From contig NZ_FQXH01000008.1 in NCBI RefSeq assembly GCF_900129915.1, positions 62,001 through 126,000 of the forward strand: a stretch of DNA of 64,000 nucleotides. The letters are read 5' to 3'. Below, one piece after another: positions 62,692 through 64,000 of the stretch (within the stretch, counting starts at the first letter, position 1; each line of letters begins with the position of its first letter). Below the pieces are notes generated by a model. It searched no databases. It saw nothing but the letters and a program-made list of their open reading frames with translations, and was not told the DNA's origin. This DNA is from Tepidibacter thalassicus DSM 15285. Lineage in GTDB: Bacteria; Bacillota; Clostridia; Peptostreptococcales; Peptostreptococcaceae. The translations under genes and the position numbers were made by a program.

Positions 62692-63762
62692 CTAGTCACA
62701 ACAACATTCACATTCTCTTATTTCAATCAAATCTCTCATATCTCCCATAATAGCTCTTGGAACTGGAATATCAAGCATAGTTTTAAGTCCTGGTCTTGCA
62801 TTTATAACATGAGGAATACTATTTACACACATAGCTATAGTTCCTATTCCTCCTGGAATTTCAGGTTTTATTTGAAGTGTTATATTTGGATTTCCTTTAA
62901 TCCATATGTAATCTCCAGTATCTACACCTTCAAGATGAGGAAGTATCTGTTGTGGATGTTCCATTTCAATTTTAACTTCCCCGTTTACATATCCATATCC
63001 ACATTGACGACACCCTGCAACATTTCCAGCTTCCACTTTAGCATACTTACTTTCTCTATACACATTTGATACTATTGCTTCTCTAGTTTGTTCTACTTTT
63101 TCTAAATCCCATCCTATTCCATCTGTAATCATTTTTATTGACTCAGGAAATCCTACATGACCAGCAATAGAACCATCTTCTACACCTTTATTAAACTCAT
63201 CAACTGTAACTCCAACACCTTGTTCCACCATAACAGCATGACCAAATGGAGATAAATCGTTTACTCTTACAGCTTTAATATGTTCTACATTTTCGCAAGT
63301 TCCAGTTAATGCAAGTATTAGCAAATCAAGTACAAACCCCGGATTAATTCCTGTTCCAAGTACTGAAACTCCATTTTCTTTTGCTATTTCATCTATTTTT
63401 TTAGCAAGCTCTGCTTCTTGTGCATATGGATATGCCATTTCTTCTGCAGTTGAAATTACATTCATTTTTCTTTCAAGAATAAATTTTATTTTTTCAAAAG
63501 CTCCTTTAGTAAAAGAGTCCGTAGCGAGTAAAACCACATCTGCACACTTTTCCGTAAAAACTTCTTCTGGATTTGATTTTATAATTACTTCTTCTCTATC
63601 CCCTCTTTCTAAACCTAACACTTCATACATATCTTTTCCAACTCTAGCTTTATTTCTATCACAAATAGCTACTATTTCTACTCCCTTTTTATTTAAAAGC
63701 ATGTTAGCCATTCCACTTCCCATGGCTCCAAATCCCCAAATTCCAATTTTAATATTCTCCAT
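62692..63762 (-). CDS. ord: 2,4-diaminopentanoate dehydrogenase
   Basis: 356 residues. The Rossmann motif IGIWGFGAMGSGMANML opens the protein, followed by CDRNKARVGKDM, and the C-terminal catalytic part contains GTGINPGFVLDLLILALTG. It oxidises 2,4-diaminopentanoate to 2-amino-4-oxopentanoate with NAD(P) and loss of ammonia. ATG 63762 has good spacing from GGGGGG; ATG 63765 and TTG 63768 are closer to it. First gene of the seven-gene operon, with a 230-base upstream region. Confidence 0.94.
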   Translation of the reverse strand: MENIKIGIWGFGAMGSGMANMLLNKKGVEIVAICDRNKARVGKDMYEVLGLERGDREEVIIKSNPEEVFTEKCADVVLLATDSFTKGAFEKIKFILERKMNVISTAEEMAYPYAQEAELAKKIDEIAKENGVSVLGTGINPGFVLDLLILALTGTCENVEHIKAVRVNDLSPFGHAVMVEQGVGVTVDEFNKGVEDGSIAGHVGFPESIKMITDGIGWDLEKVEQTREAIVSNVYRESKYAKVEAGNVAGCRQCGYGYVNGEVKIEMEHPQQILPHLEGVDTGDYIWIKGNPNITLQIKPEIPGGIGTIAMCVNSIPHVINARPGLKTMLDIPVPRAIMGDMRDLIEIRECECCCD

Positions 63763-63768
63763 CATCAA

Positions 63769-64000
63769 CCCCCCTTAATTTAGTTATTTTTTTATAATTT
63801 ACACAAGCAATATCTATACCAATTTTCAACTTTACAAATACATTTTTTTCTAAGTAAAAACAAATATTTATTTTTACTTACTTATTTGATTATTAAATTT
63901 AAAAATAATCTTTTATATAAAATGTTTATTTTTTATTCCAAGTTAAAAAAAGCAAAAATATTTGCATGTATGCGCAAATATTTTTGCTTTTCAATTACTT
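63769..64000. other. Upstream region of ord and terminator of an outside gene
   Basis: AT-rich region presumably containing the operon promoter. No riboswitch seen. A perfect hairpin with arms aaaagcaaaaatatttgc/gcaaatatttttgctttt at 63948-63991 probably ends a gene beyond the window. Confidence 0.55.

Noticed and set aside
58317-63762. Plus-strand open frames opposite the ornithine operon and other long genes
   Set aside because: They lack ribosome sites and family motifs and mirror the codon structure of well-supported minus-strand genes.

Overview
Organism. Very AT-rich DNA with Clostridia-style ribosome-binding sites, frequent TTG starts, a type A RNase P RNA and a complete oxidative ornithine fermentation operon (ord-ortA-ortB-oraS-oraE-reactivase-orr) beside a glutamate 2,3-aminomutase suggest a strictly anaerobic, amino-acid-fermenting member of the Clostridia/Tissierellia group. 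I cannot name the species. Almost every chromosomal gene is on the minus strand.

Layout. 1-24180 is chromosomal: a flavoprotein cut by the window edge; a 2-hydroxyacyl-CoA dehydratase-like double-cubane operon; hpt; a three-gene AddAB-like helicase/nuclease operon; ptsHI under a BglG/LicT antiterminator with a recognisable RAT/terminator; a YeiH-type exporter with a LysR regulator; a solitary Eco57I-like DNA methyltransferase; an MFS transporter, a patatin and a PAS-GGDEF protein. 24191-49764 is a 25.6-kb integrated element. 49742-50092 is rnpB. 50162-64000 is the amino-acid fermentation region: glutamate 2,3-aminomutase, a CstA-type transporter with a LytS/LytTR two-component system, and the ornithine operon.

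The element. The 3' end of rnpB (minus strand, 49743) is repeated at 24191 with one mismatch. The left copy carries the base that pairs perfectly with the rnpB P1 5' strand and still sits beside a stranded terminator. The element therefore appears to have integrated into the 3' end of rnpB, supplying a replacement 3' end and terminator. Inside are three tyrosine recombinases (next to each end and one internal), an AEP/TOTE-type primase with a MucR-like zinc finger flanked by a 30-bp direct repeat, a ParM/ParR partition pair, a Gabija-like GajA/GajB pair followed by an XRE-ImmA/IrrE-PIN module, and a SNF2 helicase/type III-like Mod/Res operon. The SNF2 gene looks frameshifted near its 3' end. 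No relaxase, conjugation, capsid or transposase gene was found. The element reads as an integrated plasmid-like replicon carrying two nucleic-acid defence systems.

How the genes work together. In the right part, D-ornithine made by Orr is rearranged by OraSE, oxidised by Ord and thiolysed by OrtAB, feeding energy metabolism. Glutamate 2,3-aminomutase probably makes beta-glutamate, a compatible solute, and the LytSR-type pair probably controls the CstA-family transporter. In the left part, antitermination links sugar-PTS state to ptsHI expression. These functions rest on family recognition and visible motifs; nothing was searched or computed beyond reading the sequence.
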